Assembly: GCA_041736155.1 (NCBI GenBank)
Contig: JBGSUL010000089.1
Span: 17,564-81,563, forward strand
Source of the DNA: JANPLN01 sp041736155
GTDB taxonomy: Bacteria > Bdellovibrionota > Bdellovibrionia > Bdellovibrionales > JAGQZY01
DNA: 64,000 bases
Direction: 5' to 3'
The position numbers were made by a program, and so were the translations under genes. Numbering within the stretch: position 1 is the first letter of the stretch; the number at the start of each line of letters is the position of its first letter. Below the pieces are notes generated by a model. It was not told the origin of the DNA. It ran no database searches and saw only the letters and a program-made list of their open reading frames with translations. Positions 34,750-42,068 of the stretch are shown here, one piece after another.

Positions 34750-35028
34750 GTTATTTGTGTCTTTCCAAACAACCTGCCACAAGTTTTGTGTAGTGTTTAT
34801 GAGTGTAACTTCCAAGTTAATGGTCGAATTCGGCCGCACAGGTTGTGAAAACTTGGCATCCACCACTTCCTGCAGTTCCATATTTTGTGGGGCTTGCGAT
34901 CTTTTTAAAAAATCCACACTGAGATCTATAATGGCCACCGCTGGAAGTACCGGGTTATGAGGAAAGTGTCCGTCAAAATAAAAAAGATCGGCGGGAATAG
35001 TGATTTGCGTGGTCATATCACCTTTCAT
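34705..35028 (-). CDS. hotdog 3-hydroxyacyl-ACP dehydratase (FabA/FabZ-like)
   Basis: The 107-residue protein has FYFDGHFPHNPVLPAVAIID: catalytic His followed at +14 by Asp, as in FabA. This is the ApeI/FabZ-like small dehydratase of polyene clusters. It is the only minus-strand gene inside the plus-strand arm, lying between the ACP (overlapping its 3' end by 45 bases) and the next KS (divergent, 23 bases). Start is the ATG at 35028 with AAGGA, though a second ATG at 35016 is possible. Confidence 0.8.
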   Translation of the reverse strand: MKGDMTTQITIPADLFYFDGHFPHNPVLPAVAIIDLSVDFLKRSQAPQNMELQEVVDAKFSQPVRPNSTINLEVTLINTTQNLWQVVWKDTNNLDVFAQLRIGLRTQ

Positions 35029-35051
35029 AACAAATCCTTATTGGGCTGTCT

Positions 35052-36173
35052 ATGTGGCTCGTAGCTTACGGCGCCGCCACCTCCGCTGGCCCCACGTCCA
35101 CGCATCTGTGGAATCAGCTCGCACGCGGTGCCAATTCGTCATGCCCGATTCCCTTGCAGCTTCTTAAAAACAAACCAGATGTTCTCCCTGATTATCGTAT
35201 TCATCTGCGCCTGGATCTGCCCGTCACTCTGACCCATCGGCAGCGTCTTTTGCACCTACTGCAAGAAGCGTGGAGCGAAGTGTGCGGAAAAATTTCGCCG
35301 CAGGATTTTCATGCGCGCATGGGAATTATTTTTACCAGCACCAAAGGGTTTGCCGAAGATTTTGTGTGGAAATCAGATTCTTTTGTCGATGGTCTTACTC
35401 CGCTTCTGCACGATTTTATCAAAGAGCAGAAACTGGCGCCGCAGGAAACGCTGGTCCTCAGCGAAGCTTGCTCATCCGTTGCCGCCGCCGTGACCATGGC
35501 CGAAGAGTGGTTGAATTTAGAGATGGTAGATCATGTATTGGTGTTGAGTTGTGATAGCATCGGTGAGTTTGTGATTCGCGGTTTTCACAGTTTACACGCT
35601 CTCACTCCCCGCTCTCAAGCTCAGCCCTTTGATAAAGAGCGGCTTGGGCTACAACTGGGAGAAGCGGCGGCGGTGTTGTTGCTGTCAAAAAAGATTCCTG
35701 GTCCATCGATGATTTCGGCAAAAATCTGCTGCGAGGGCGTGGCCGCCACTCGGCCCGATCGTCATGGGCGCAGCTTGCAAACAGCGTTGAGCCAGGTGAT
35801 TGGCGACAAGGCGCTGCCGGTGCTGATCATCGCCCATGGTACCGGAACGGTGATCAACGATGTCACCGAAGACTCGGTTTTTCAAAATATCTATAGCCAA
35901 AAATCAGCACCCCCACCGTCTGTCACCTCTTTGAAGTGGAGTATTGGCCATACCTTGGCGGTCAGCTGCGCGCTGGATATTATTGCTGCGCAAGAATGTC
36001 TTACCCATGGACGCGCCTTTGCACTCGCGCAAACCCAAACGGTGGATGAGACTTTTCGCTCGAATTATCTTTTAAAAACCTGGGAAAAGCCCCTTTCTGC
36101 TGTTTTGGTTTCTTCACTAGGCTTCGGCGGCGTCCATGGTGGCGTTTACCTGCAAAGGAGCCCTGATGTTTAA
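35052..36173 (+). CDS. beta-ketoacyl-ACP synthase-like
   Basis: The 373-residue protein contains a plausible active site: C140 in LSEACSSVAAAV, H262 in IAHGTGTVINDV and H300 in LKWSIGHTLAVSCA, with GFGGVHGGV at the C-terminus. It is shorter than FabF and divergent. Third full-length KS of the cluster. Its ribosome site is weak. Confidence 0.85.
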   Translation: MWLVAYGAATSAGPTSTHLWNQLARGANSSCPIPLQLLKNKPDVLPDYRIHLRLDLPVTLTHRQRLLHLLQEAWSEVCGKISPQDFHARMGIIFTSTKGFAEDFVWKSDSFVDGLTPLLHDFIKEQKLAPQETLVLSEACSSVAAAVTMAEEWLNLEMVDHVLVLSCDSIGEFVIRGFHSLHALTPRSQAQPFDKERLGLQLGEAAAVLLLSKKIPGPSMISAKICCEGVAATRPDRHGRSLQTALSQVIGDKALPVLIIAHGTGTVINDVTEDSVFQNIYSQKSAPPPSVTSLKWSIGHTLAVSCALDIIAAQECLTHGRAFALAQTQTVDETFRSNYLLKTWEKPLSAVLVSSLGFGGVHGGVYLQRSPDV

Positions 36174-36624
36174 CCTCACTCAGTGGCAACATCCGCTAGA
36201 AACTTTACCCACCTCGCCTCCTGAGTGGGCCTCTTTGGTGGAGCGCTGGTACCAGCTCGACGCTCCTTCCTATCTGCTTTGCCAAAGCTACTGGGAGTCT
36301 AAAAGCAAGCTGACAGCCCCCCCTGACCTGATCCTCCTCAATAGCCCACAAACCTCCTTTGTGACCGACAGGGCCTTCTGTCAAACTCTCAGCCCTTCGA
36401 AGTTTGTTCACACCTTGCCCAACGTACGGAGCTCGGCCCTTTTACAGCTTCTGGAGTGGCGAGGCCCTCTCTTTTCTTTTGTTGACGAGAAGGCAAAAAT
36501 TTTAAAGTATGCAGAAAATGTTTTAAACAAGACTCCGGTGAGTCGAATTTGGGTTCTCCAAGTAATGGAACAGCCTGTGTTGAAAGTAGATTGGTGTGTC
36601 TATGAGAAAAAAAATACTCATTGA
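36166..36624 (+). CDS. small truncated ketosynthase-like protein
   Basis: The ATG at 36166 has a strong AAAGGAG site; the 152-residue protein lacks the C-terminal half of a KS. The middle segment (FVHTLPNVRSSALLQLLEWRGPLFSF) resembles the LPNxxxGxL..RGP core of ketoacyl synthases but has no active-site Cys or His. It overlaps the KS and the ammonia-lyase genes. Possibly a minimal partner subunit (inference). Confidence 0.6.
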   Translation: MFNLTQWQHPLETLPTSPPEWASLVERWYQLDAPSYLLCQSYWESKSKLTAPPDLILLNSPQTSFVTDRAFCQTLSPSKFVHTLPNVRSSALLQLLEWRGPLFSFVDEKAKILKYAENVLNKTPVSRIWVLQVMEQPVLKVDWCVYEKKNTH

Positions 36625-38194
36625 TAATCAACGACTAACGTTGAAGAGTTTTATTGATTATTCCGTTGCTGCGACCGACGATTCCACTGATTCAGAAGTG
36701 TCTTTTTCTCCGACAACTTTAGAAAATGCCCAAGCGTCGCACATGCAACTCCTTCAACTCATCGAAAACAACACACCTCTTTATGGCGTCACTACCGGTT
36801 TTGGCGACAGCAGTCAGCGCAGTCTGCATGCCCATCAATCCGAAGAGTTGCAGAAAAATTTAATCAATTATCTTTCTTGCGGCACGGGTCCCTACTTATC
36901 AGAAGAAGTGTGTCGAGCTATTTTATTAGCGCGACTGAAATCTCTCAGTCGAGGTTACTCGGGCATTCGCCCACAACTTCTTGAACAAATGCGTTTGTAT
37001 CTCAATAACAATTGGATTCCCGCCATCCGCTCCGAAGGTTCGCTCGGCGCCAGCGGTGACTTAGTACCGTTGGCGGCCATCGCGCAGTGTTTGCAGGGAC
37101 AAGGTACGGTCTATGTGCAAGGAAAACTCACCGACGTTGCGCCTTTGCTCAAACAACAAAACCAAACCGGCATTGCACTTTTTGCCAAAGAAGGTTTGGC
37201 TCTGGTGAACGGTACATCGGCTATGGTCGGAGCCGCGAGCATTAACTATTCCCATATCCGTCGTTTGTTCGATCTTCATATGGTGGCCTCCACGTGGACC
37301 TGTCTCGCCTTGGGCGGACGCCGAGAAGCCTTTGGTCCGCTGGTCAATTCCGTAGCGGCTCAGCACTCTGGCCAAGCTCTGGTGGCAAAAACCATTTCTA
37401 CTTTTCTCGAACAACAAAATTATCAAAATAAACCGTTGCAAACGATTGCCCGTGTGAATGATCTGTTGGAACAACCGGTACAGGATAAATACTCTTTGCG
37501 ATGTGTTCCGCAAATTCTCGGACCCGTGCAAGAAACCCTGGCGCTGTGTGAGCGTTGGCTAGAAGACGAACTCAACTCCACCAGTGACAATCCACTGATT
37601 TCTGCCGAAGGTGATTTAGCTAACGGAGGAAATTTTTATGGCGGATACATTGCGCACGCCATGGACTATCTTAAGATCTGTCTTGTGCAAATGGCCGATT
37701 TGGCCGATCGCCAGTTGATTCAAATTATGGATGAAAAATCCAACCGTGGTCTGCCTTCTAATCTGGTCGATTGGGATGGACTTCCTCCGAGTGATCGACA
37801 TTTGCATCATGGTCTCAAAGGACTGCATCAGAGTGCTTCAGCCATCACTTCGGAAATTGCCGCACTCAGTTTAGCAAACAGTATTTTTTCTCGATCTGCC
37901 GAAAGCCACAACCAAGATAAAGTGAGTTTGGGCATGAGTGCCGCTAATCAGTGCCAGTGGATGATTGAAAAATCCTACACAGTACTCACGCTGCATCTGA
38001 TTTGTCTCGCGCAAGCTTTAGATCTGCGCGGTGTTCAACTGACGAGTGCACCTCTGCGCGACGTTTATGAAGTCATTCGCAAGCATGTGCCCTTCTGCAA
38101 AAAGGATACAGCTCTGCAAGAACCCATTCTCAACCTTACAAACCATTTAAAAACATTTAATTTAATTCAAGGAATACAAAATGAAAAACTTTGA
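36602..38194 (+). CDS. aromatic amino-acid ammonia-lyase (HAL/PAL/TAL family)
   Basis: From ATG 36602 the protein has 530 residues. It has the MIO-forming Ala-Ser-Gly at 150-152 (SEGSLGASGDLVPLA) and the catalytic Tyr61 in LYGVTTGFG. At the substrate-selectivity loop, 29 residues after that Tyr, it reads N-Y90-L91, where TALs have His-Leu, PALs Phe-Leu and HALs Ser-His. So an aromatic substrate (Phe or Tyr) is more likely than His, but the choice is not certain. Makes the aryl starter acid (cinnamate or coumarate). Confidence 0.88.
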   Translation: MRKKILIDNQRLTLKSFIDYSVAATDDSTDSEVSFSPTTLENAQASHMQLLQLIENNTPLYGVTTGFGDSSQRSLHAHQSEELQKNLINYLSCGTGPYLSEEVCRAILLARLKSLSRGYSGIRPQLLEQMRLYLNNNWIPAIRSEGSLGASGDLVPLAAIAQCLQGQGTVYVQGKLTDVAPLLKQQNQTGIALFAKEGLALVNGTSAMVGAASINYSHIRRLFDLHMVASTWTCLALGGRREAFGPLVNSVAAQHSGQALVAKTISTFLEQQNYQNKPLQTIARVNDLLEQPVQDKYSLRCVPQILGPVQETLALCERWLEDELNSTSDNPLISAEGDLANGGNFYGGYIAHAMDYLKICLVQMADLADRQLIQIMDEKSNRGLPSNLVDWDGLPPSDRHLHHGLKGLHQSASAITSEIAALSLANSIFSRSAESHNQDKVSLGMSAANQCQWMIEKSYTVLTLHLICLAQALDLRGVQLTSAPLRDVYEVIRKHVPFCKKDTALQEPILNLTNHLKTFNLIQGIQNEKL

Positions 38195-39365
38195 TGTGAT
38201 TATTATTGGTGGTGGTCCCTCAGGAAGTGTCGCCGCTTCTCATCTGGCTAAAAATGGAATTAACGTGGCTGTGATTGAGCGCGAAAACTTTCCGCGTTTT
38301 CATATCGGCGAATCTCTTCTTCCAGCCTCTATGCCCATCTATAAAGAAATTGGGTTTTTCCCTAAATTAGCAGCCGGAAAATTTATCGAAAAATACGGTG
38401 CACGCTTTATTGATTATACCAATGACGACGAAATCTATTTTGGTTTCGGAAATGGGTTTAACCCAGATATCCCTATGGCTTTTGAAGTGGAGCGCAGTGA
38501 GTTTGATAAAGATCTTTTGGATCATGCCAAAGAATGTGGCGCTATGGTTTTTCAACCCGAACGCGTAAAAGATGTAGAAGAGCACGCGGACTATTTAACC
38601 ATCACGACCAACAAAGACCAGTACCAAGCCAAATATGTTTTGGATTGCACCGGGCGCGATGCTTTTTTAGGAAAAAAACAAGCGTTGCGTTCGGCCGACA
38701 AAGATCTGAATAACTTTGCGGTCTTTGCGCATTTTGTGGGTGTTCAACGTTACAGCGGAAAAAATGAAGGTGACATTACAGTGGGTCTCCTCCCCAACCG
38801 CTCATGGACTTGGATTATCCCATTTAAAGGTGAAAAAACCTCGGTGGGTGTGGTGGCCTCATCGATCAATGTTCCTCCGGGCATGGATCTCAACGAGTAC
38901 CTGGACACGCAACTGCGCCAAAGTCCGCGAGTGACTAACATTATGAAAAATGCTGAGCGCACCATGGAAGTTACGACCATCGCCAACTACTCCCAAACTT
39001 GTTCTCAATATTACGGCGATCGTTGGATGATGTCGGGTGATGCTTCGACGTTTTTAGATCCCATTTTCTCATCCGGCGTGCACGTCGGTTCGCAATCCAG
39101 TCTTTTTGCGGCGAAAACCTTGATTCAAGCTCTGCAAAAGAATTTGAAAATCACGGAGCAAGGACTGGGCGCCGATTATGAAGCGCAAGTGCGTAAAGGG
39201 ATCGCTCGTTTTAAAAATTTGATCATGCTATTTTACAATGGAAATTTTGTGACGCAGATGAAACAAACGTTGGAGCGCAAGAACATGCGCGAAGGTTTCA
39301 CTTCGGCCGTTGCGGGCGATGTGTGGAATGATCGCAATTTCCTTTTTGAAAAGGGTGTTTTGTAA
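38181..39365 (+). CDS. FAD-dependent halogenase-like flavoprotein
   Basis: The 394-residue protein has GGGPSGSVAA (FAD binding), FPRFHIGESLLPAS, then K71 in FIEKYGARF, and WTWIIP (residues 209-214), a match to the WxWxIP signature of flavin-dependent halogenases, plus GDASTFLDPIFSSGV. The combination favours a carrier-bound or phenolic halogenase over the related geranylgeranyl reductases. The gene overlaps the lyase gene by 14 bases. It may chlorinate the aryl ring, as some flexirubins are chlorinated (inference). Confidence 0.78.
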   Translation: MKNFDVIIIGGGPSGSVAASHLAKNGINVAVIERENFPRFHIGESLLPASMPIYKEIGFFPKLAAGKFIEKYGARFIDYTNDDEIYFGFGNGFNPDIPMAFEVERSEFDKDLLDHAKECGAMVFQPERVKDVEEHADYLTITTNKDQYQAKYVLDCTGRDAFLGKKQALRSADKDLNNFAVFAHFVGVQRYSGKNEGDITVGLLPNRSWTWIIPFKGEKTSVGVVASSINVPPGMDLNEYLDTQLRQSPRVTNIMKNAERTMEVTTIANYSQTCSQYYGDRWMMSGDASTFLDPIFSSGVHVGSQSSLFAAKTLIQALQKNLKITEQGLGADYEAQVRKGIARFKNLIMLFYNGNFVTQMKQTLERKNMREGFTSAVAGDVWNDRNFLFEKGVL

Positions 39366-40631
39366 GTGAGCGGATTTTCCGTTCACCTTTATAAGGGCTA
39401 TCATTCGCCGCAACTGCCCACGCTGCTTACATCCTCGCTGGAGAAGCGCGAATTGTTTATTTTTTGCCCACCGTCACTCAACGATTTTTCGTTTGTGCAA
39501 CTTCTCCCAGCGGGTGAGCTGGTTCTCCATGGTGAATGGACTGCGCTGGAAAAACAACACCTGAGCGAGGTGCCTCGGCAGACACCTCCTTACCCACAAA
39601 CTCCGATTTTGGGGCTCTTTACCAGCGGCACCAGTTCACAAGGTTTAAAACTGGTGATGTATTCCATGGAAAACATCGAAGCCTCTCTTGCTGGAGTTCT
39701 GTCTTTTTTTGATGTGACAAGAATCAAAACTGTTTTTTGCTACCCACATCCTTTTCACACCTTTGGACTTCTGCTCGGTTACGTCAATGCGCTGATTCAC
39801 CGCTGGAACTTTGTCACCCTTGACGGAAAATACTCCTCCTCCTTTCATCAAAAGTGGTTGGAAACTGTGAGCGAAAACACTCTCACTCTTGGTACCCCCA
39901 CCCATTTTATTGATTTGCTTAAATTTGTACGAGAAACCAAGAGTTCGCCACACCCTTCTTATTCATGTATCGTCGGTGGCGCACCGGTGCCGCCCTCACT
40001 CTGGCAAAACATTCATCGGCAACTTTTAATTCATCAACCTTCGGTGGGCTATGGCTGTACCGAGGCTTCGCCAGCGCTGACCCACTTGCCGCCGGGAGTT
40101 TGCCCTGCCAATGACGGCCATGTGGGATTTGCTATTCCCCAGGTACAAATGGAATTAGCTCAGGATGGATTTTTATTTCGTGGACCTAATGTTTGCACGG
40201 CTTTTATTCAAAACGGTGTGTTGGAATTTCCTAGCGAGATTTTTATTCGCGATCAGCTACAACTTCATGCCGATGGCAGTTTTTCGTTTTTAGGGCGCAG
40301 TGATCTGGTTCTGAACCGCGGCGGCGAAAAATATTTACTGGAAGAAATCGAGGCCTTTTTATTAAAGACGCTCGATCTGCGAGTGATTGCTCTCGCCACG
40401 CCCCATCCACGCCTCGGTCATGATTTAGGACTTTTGATTGAAGAAAAAAAAGGATACGATCCCACCATGCACGGAAATATTCTCGAAGCTTTAATGACTC
40501 GCTACAAAGCGCGGTTTGATGATCGCTACTTTTTAAAAGTGGCAAGTCTGCCCACCAATCCGTCGGGCAAAATCCATCGCCGTGAAGCGCAGCAGATTTT
40601 CCACAGCCAGCTGCATGGAGGTACCGTATGA
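39366..40631 (+). CDS. AMP-dependent acyl/aryl ligase
   Basis: GTG start immediately after the previous stop. The 421-residue protein has the AMP-binding P-loop FTSGTSSQG, YGCTEASPAL, GRSDLVLNRGGEKYL and the C-terminal lysine in NPSGKIHRR. It should activate the lyase product (coumarate/cinnamate) for loading onto the ACP or KS. It is shorter than typical acyl-CoA ligases, as in aryl polyene loci. Confidence 0.85.
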   Translation: MSGFSVHLYKGYHSPQLPTLLTSSLEKRELFIFCPPSLNDFSFVQLLPAGELVLHGEWTALEKQHLSEVPRQTPPYPQTPILGLFTSGTSSQGLKLVMYSMENIEASLAGVLSFFDVTRIKTVFCYPHPFHTFGLLLGYVNALIHRWNFVTLDGKYSSSFHQKWLETVSENTLTLGTPTHFIDLLKFVRETKSSPHPSYSCIVGGAPVPPSLWQNIHRQLLIHQPSVGYGCTEASPALTHLPPGVCPANDGHVGFAIPQVQMELAQDGFLFRGPNVCTAFIQNGVLEFPSEIFIRDQLQLHADGSFSFLGRSDLVLNRGGEKYLLEEIEAFLLKTLDLRVIALATPHPRLGHDLGLLIEEKKGYDPTMHGNILEALMTRYKARFDDRYFLKVASLPTNPSGKIHRREAQQIFHSQLHGGTV

Positions 40632-41077
40632 AACCCCTGTCGAGCGCTGAACTTTACCCCTACTTGACCCATCGCCCACCGATGGTATGGATTGACTCGG
40701 TCGTGGCCGTGGAAGAAGCCGCCGGTGCGACCTTAACGCAACTTAAGCCGGATGGATATTACAGCACGGACGGCGTTTTTCGTCCCAGTTCTTTTGTTGA
40801 ATTGATCGCACAGAGTTATGCCTTTACTTCTTTGGTGTATCTTCTTAACCAAAATACTCCACCGACATCGCAAAAAAATTATTTAGTGGCCATTAAAGAT
40901 TTTAAGGTTCTTGCCACCAATCTCCCGCAAGCTCCGCAAGAAATCCGCACTGAAGTGCAACGCAAGAGAGTTTTTGGTCCCATCACTTTTATCTCCGGTC
41001 AATGCTATTGGGTCGATCAAAATCTCAATCGCCAACTCCTCGCCACCGGCGACTTGAAAGTCTTTAGCGAACAATAA
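40628..41077 (+). CDS. 3-hydroxyacyl-ACP dehydratase (ApeP-like hotdog)
   Basis: The 149-residue protein has THRPPMVWIDSV and then FRPSSFVELIAQSYA, the pattern of the larger hotdog dehydratase of aryl polyene clusters, with NYLVAIKDFKVL in the hotdog helix/strand layout. Works with the small dehydratase at 34705-35028, or with a different chain length. Last gene of the plus-strand arm; overlaps the ligase stop by 4 bases. Confidence 0.8.
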   Translation: MKPLSSAELYPYLTHRPPMVWIDSVVAVEEAAGATLTQLKPDGYYSTDGVFRPSSFVELIAQSYAFTSLVYLLNQNTPPTSQKNYLVAIKDFKVLATNLPQAPQEIRTEVQRKRVFGPITFISGQCYWVDQNLNRQLLATGDLKVFSEQ

Positions 41078-41117
41078 ACTCTAGACACTACAAAACTTCC
41101 ATGCGAGCCTATTCACG

Positions 41118-41996
41118 ATGGCTTACAAATTTGTATCCTTTATCTTGGTTCAGCTGTTAATCACTCAAATCGCACTGGCGACACCACAGAAGGTCGCTTT
41201 TACATCTGACTATGTTCTTTTTTATTCATCTCTTAAAGACACGCACGCTCTAGCGAAAGCGGCTCTCCCTTATCAAAAAATGAATCGCAACGTTCCGCTT
41301 TCTATAAAAACTCTACAATCGTTGCCAGCACAAAAACTTCCCAAGCTGACCTTGCGAGGAAGAGATTTAGTTTTTCAGTCTTCCGGAACAACCACGACAT
41401 TGGTACCTATGGGCGGCACTCGTTTTTTATTAGATGGCCAGCGTATTGATCTCAAAGATGATCTTAGCAAGTATTTTACAAAAAACACCCCGTGGCCCTT
41501 GTTGATTGAAGAAGCTCATGCCATTGGCCCTTTCATCTGGGCTCTCATTGTTGCTTTTTCCGTTGCTGGAGCCGGGGCTTGTTTTAATTCCACTGTGAAT
41601 AAATATCTCAGTCATGTTAAAGACGAAATACAGGCAAAATGGGTCAGCGCTCCAGGGACATTGAATAGCTATTTTCGAGAAGCCAAGAATCTTGTGAGAC
41701 CTATCTGCCCAGGCGCTGCGTGGGCTGATGACACCATGGCATTTGATTATGAACTTTTCTTTGATAATTATTGTTCGCGAGTGCGCGCGCAATCGACATT
41801 GCCGGTACAAACTCATACCTTTGATGAAAATCTCGCTACCAATTTTTATGGTGGTTCCGATGAGGTCGATCGTACTATAATCAAAGTGGCCATGGAACAG
41901 GACCCAGAGTTTATTCTCGAATGTATCAATAAGCCTCGCCTCATCAATCAGGCGCCGACCACGCCGGTGGAATCCCCCACCCCACGCGCTCAATAA
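41118..41996 (+). CDS. exported protein of unknown function with a central TM segment
   Basis: The 292-residue protein has a signal peptide (FILVQLLITQIALA) and one further hydrophobic segment (about 137-158, AIGPFIWALIVAFSVAGAGAC). Four Cys lie in the C-terminal half, and a Pro/Thr-rich tail ends the protein. No family recognised. Beside the 688-residue exported protein 72 bases downstream, it may form a unit. Confidence 0.6.
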   Translation: MAYKFVSFILVQLLITQIALATPQKVAFTSDYVLFYSSLKDTHALAKAALPYQKMNRNVPLSIKTLQSLPAQKLPKLTLRGRDLVFQSSGTTTTLVPMGGTRFLLDGQRIDLKDDLSKYFTKNTPWPLLIEEAHAIGPFIWALIVAFSVAGAGACFNSTVNKYLSHVKDEIQAKWVSAPGTLNSYFREAKNLVRPICPGAAWADDTMAFDYELFFDNYCSRVRAQSTLPVQTHTFDENLATNFYGGSDEVDRTIIKVAMEQDPEFILECINKPRLINQAPTTPVESPTPRAQ

Positions 41997-42068
41997 GTTA
42001 ACATTTCCTTGGTTGTCATTTTGCATACCTGCTATATATTCGGCCCTAAGAATTTATATGGAGCATTT

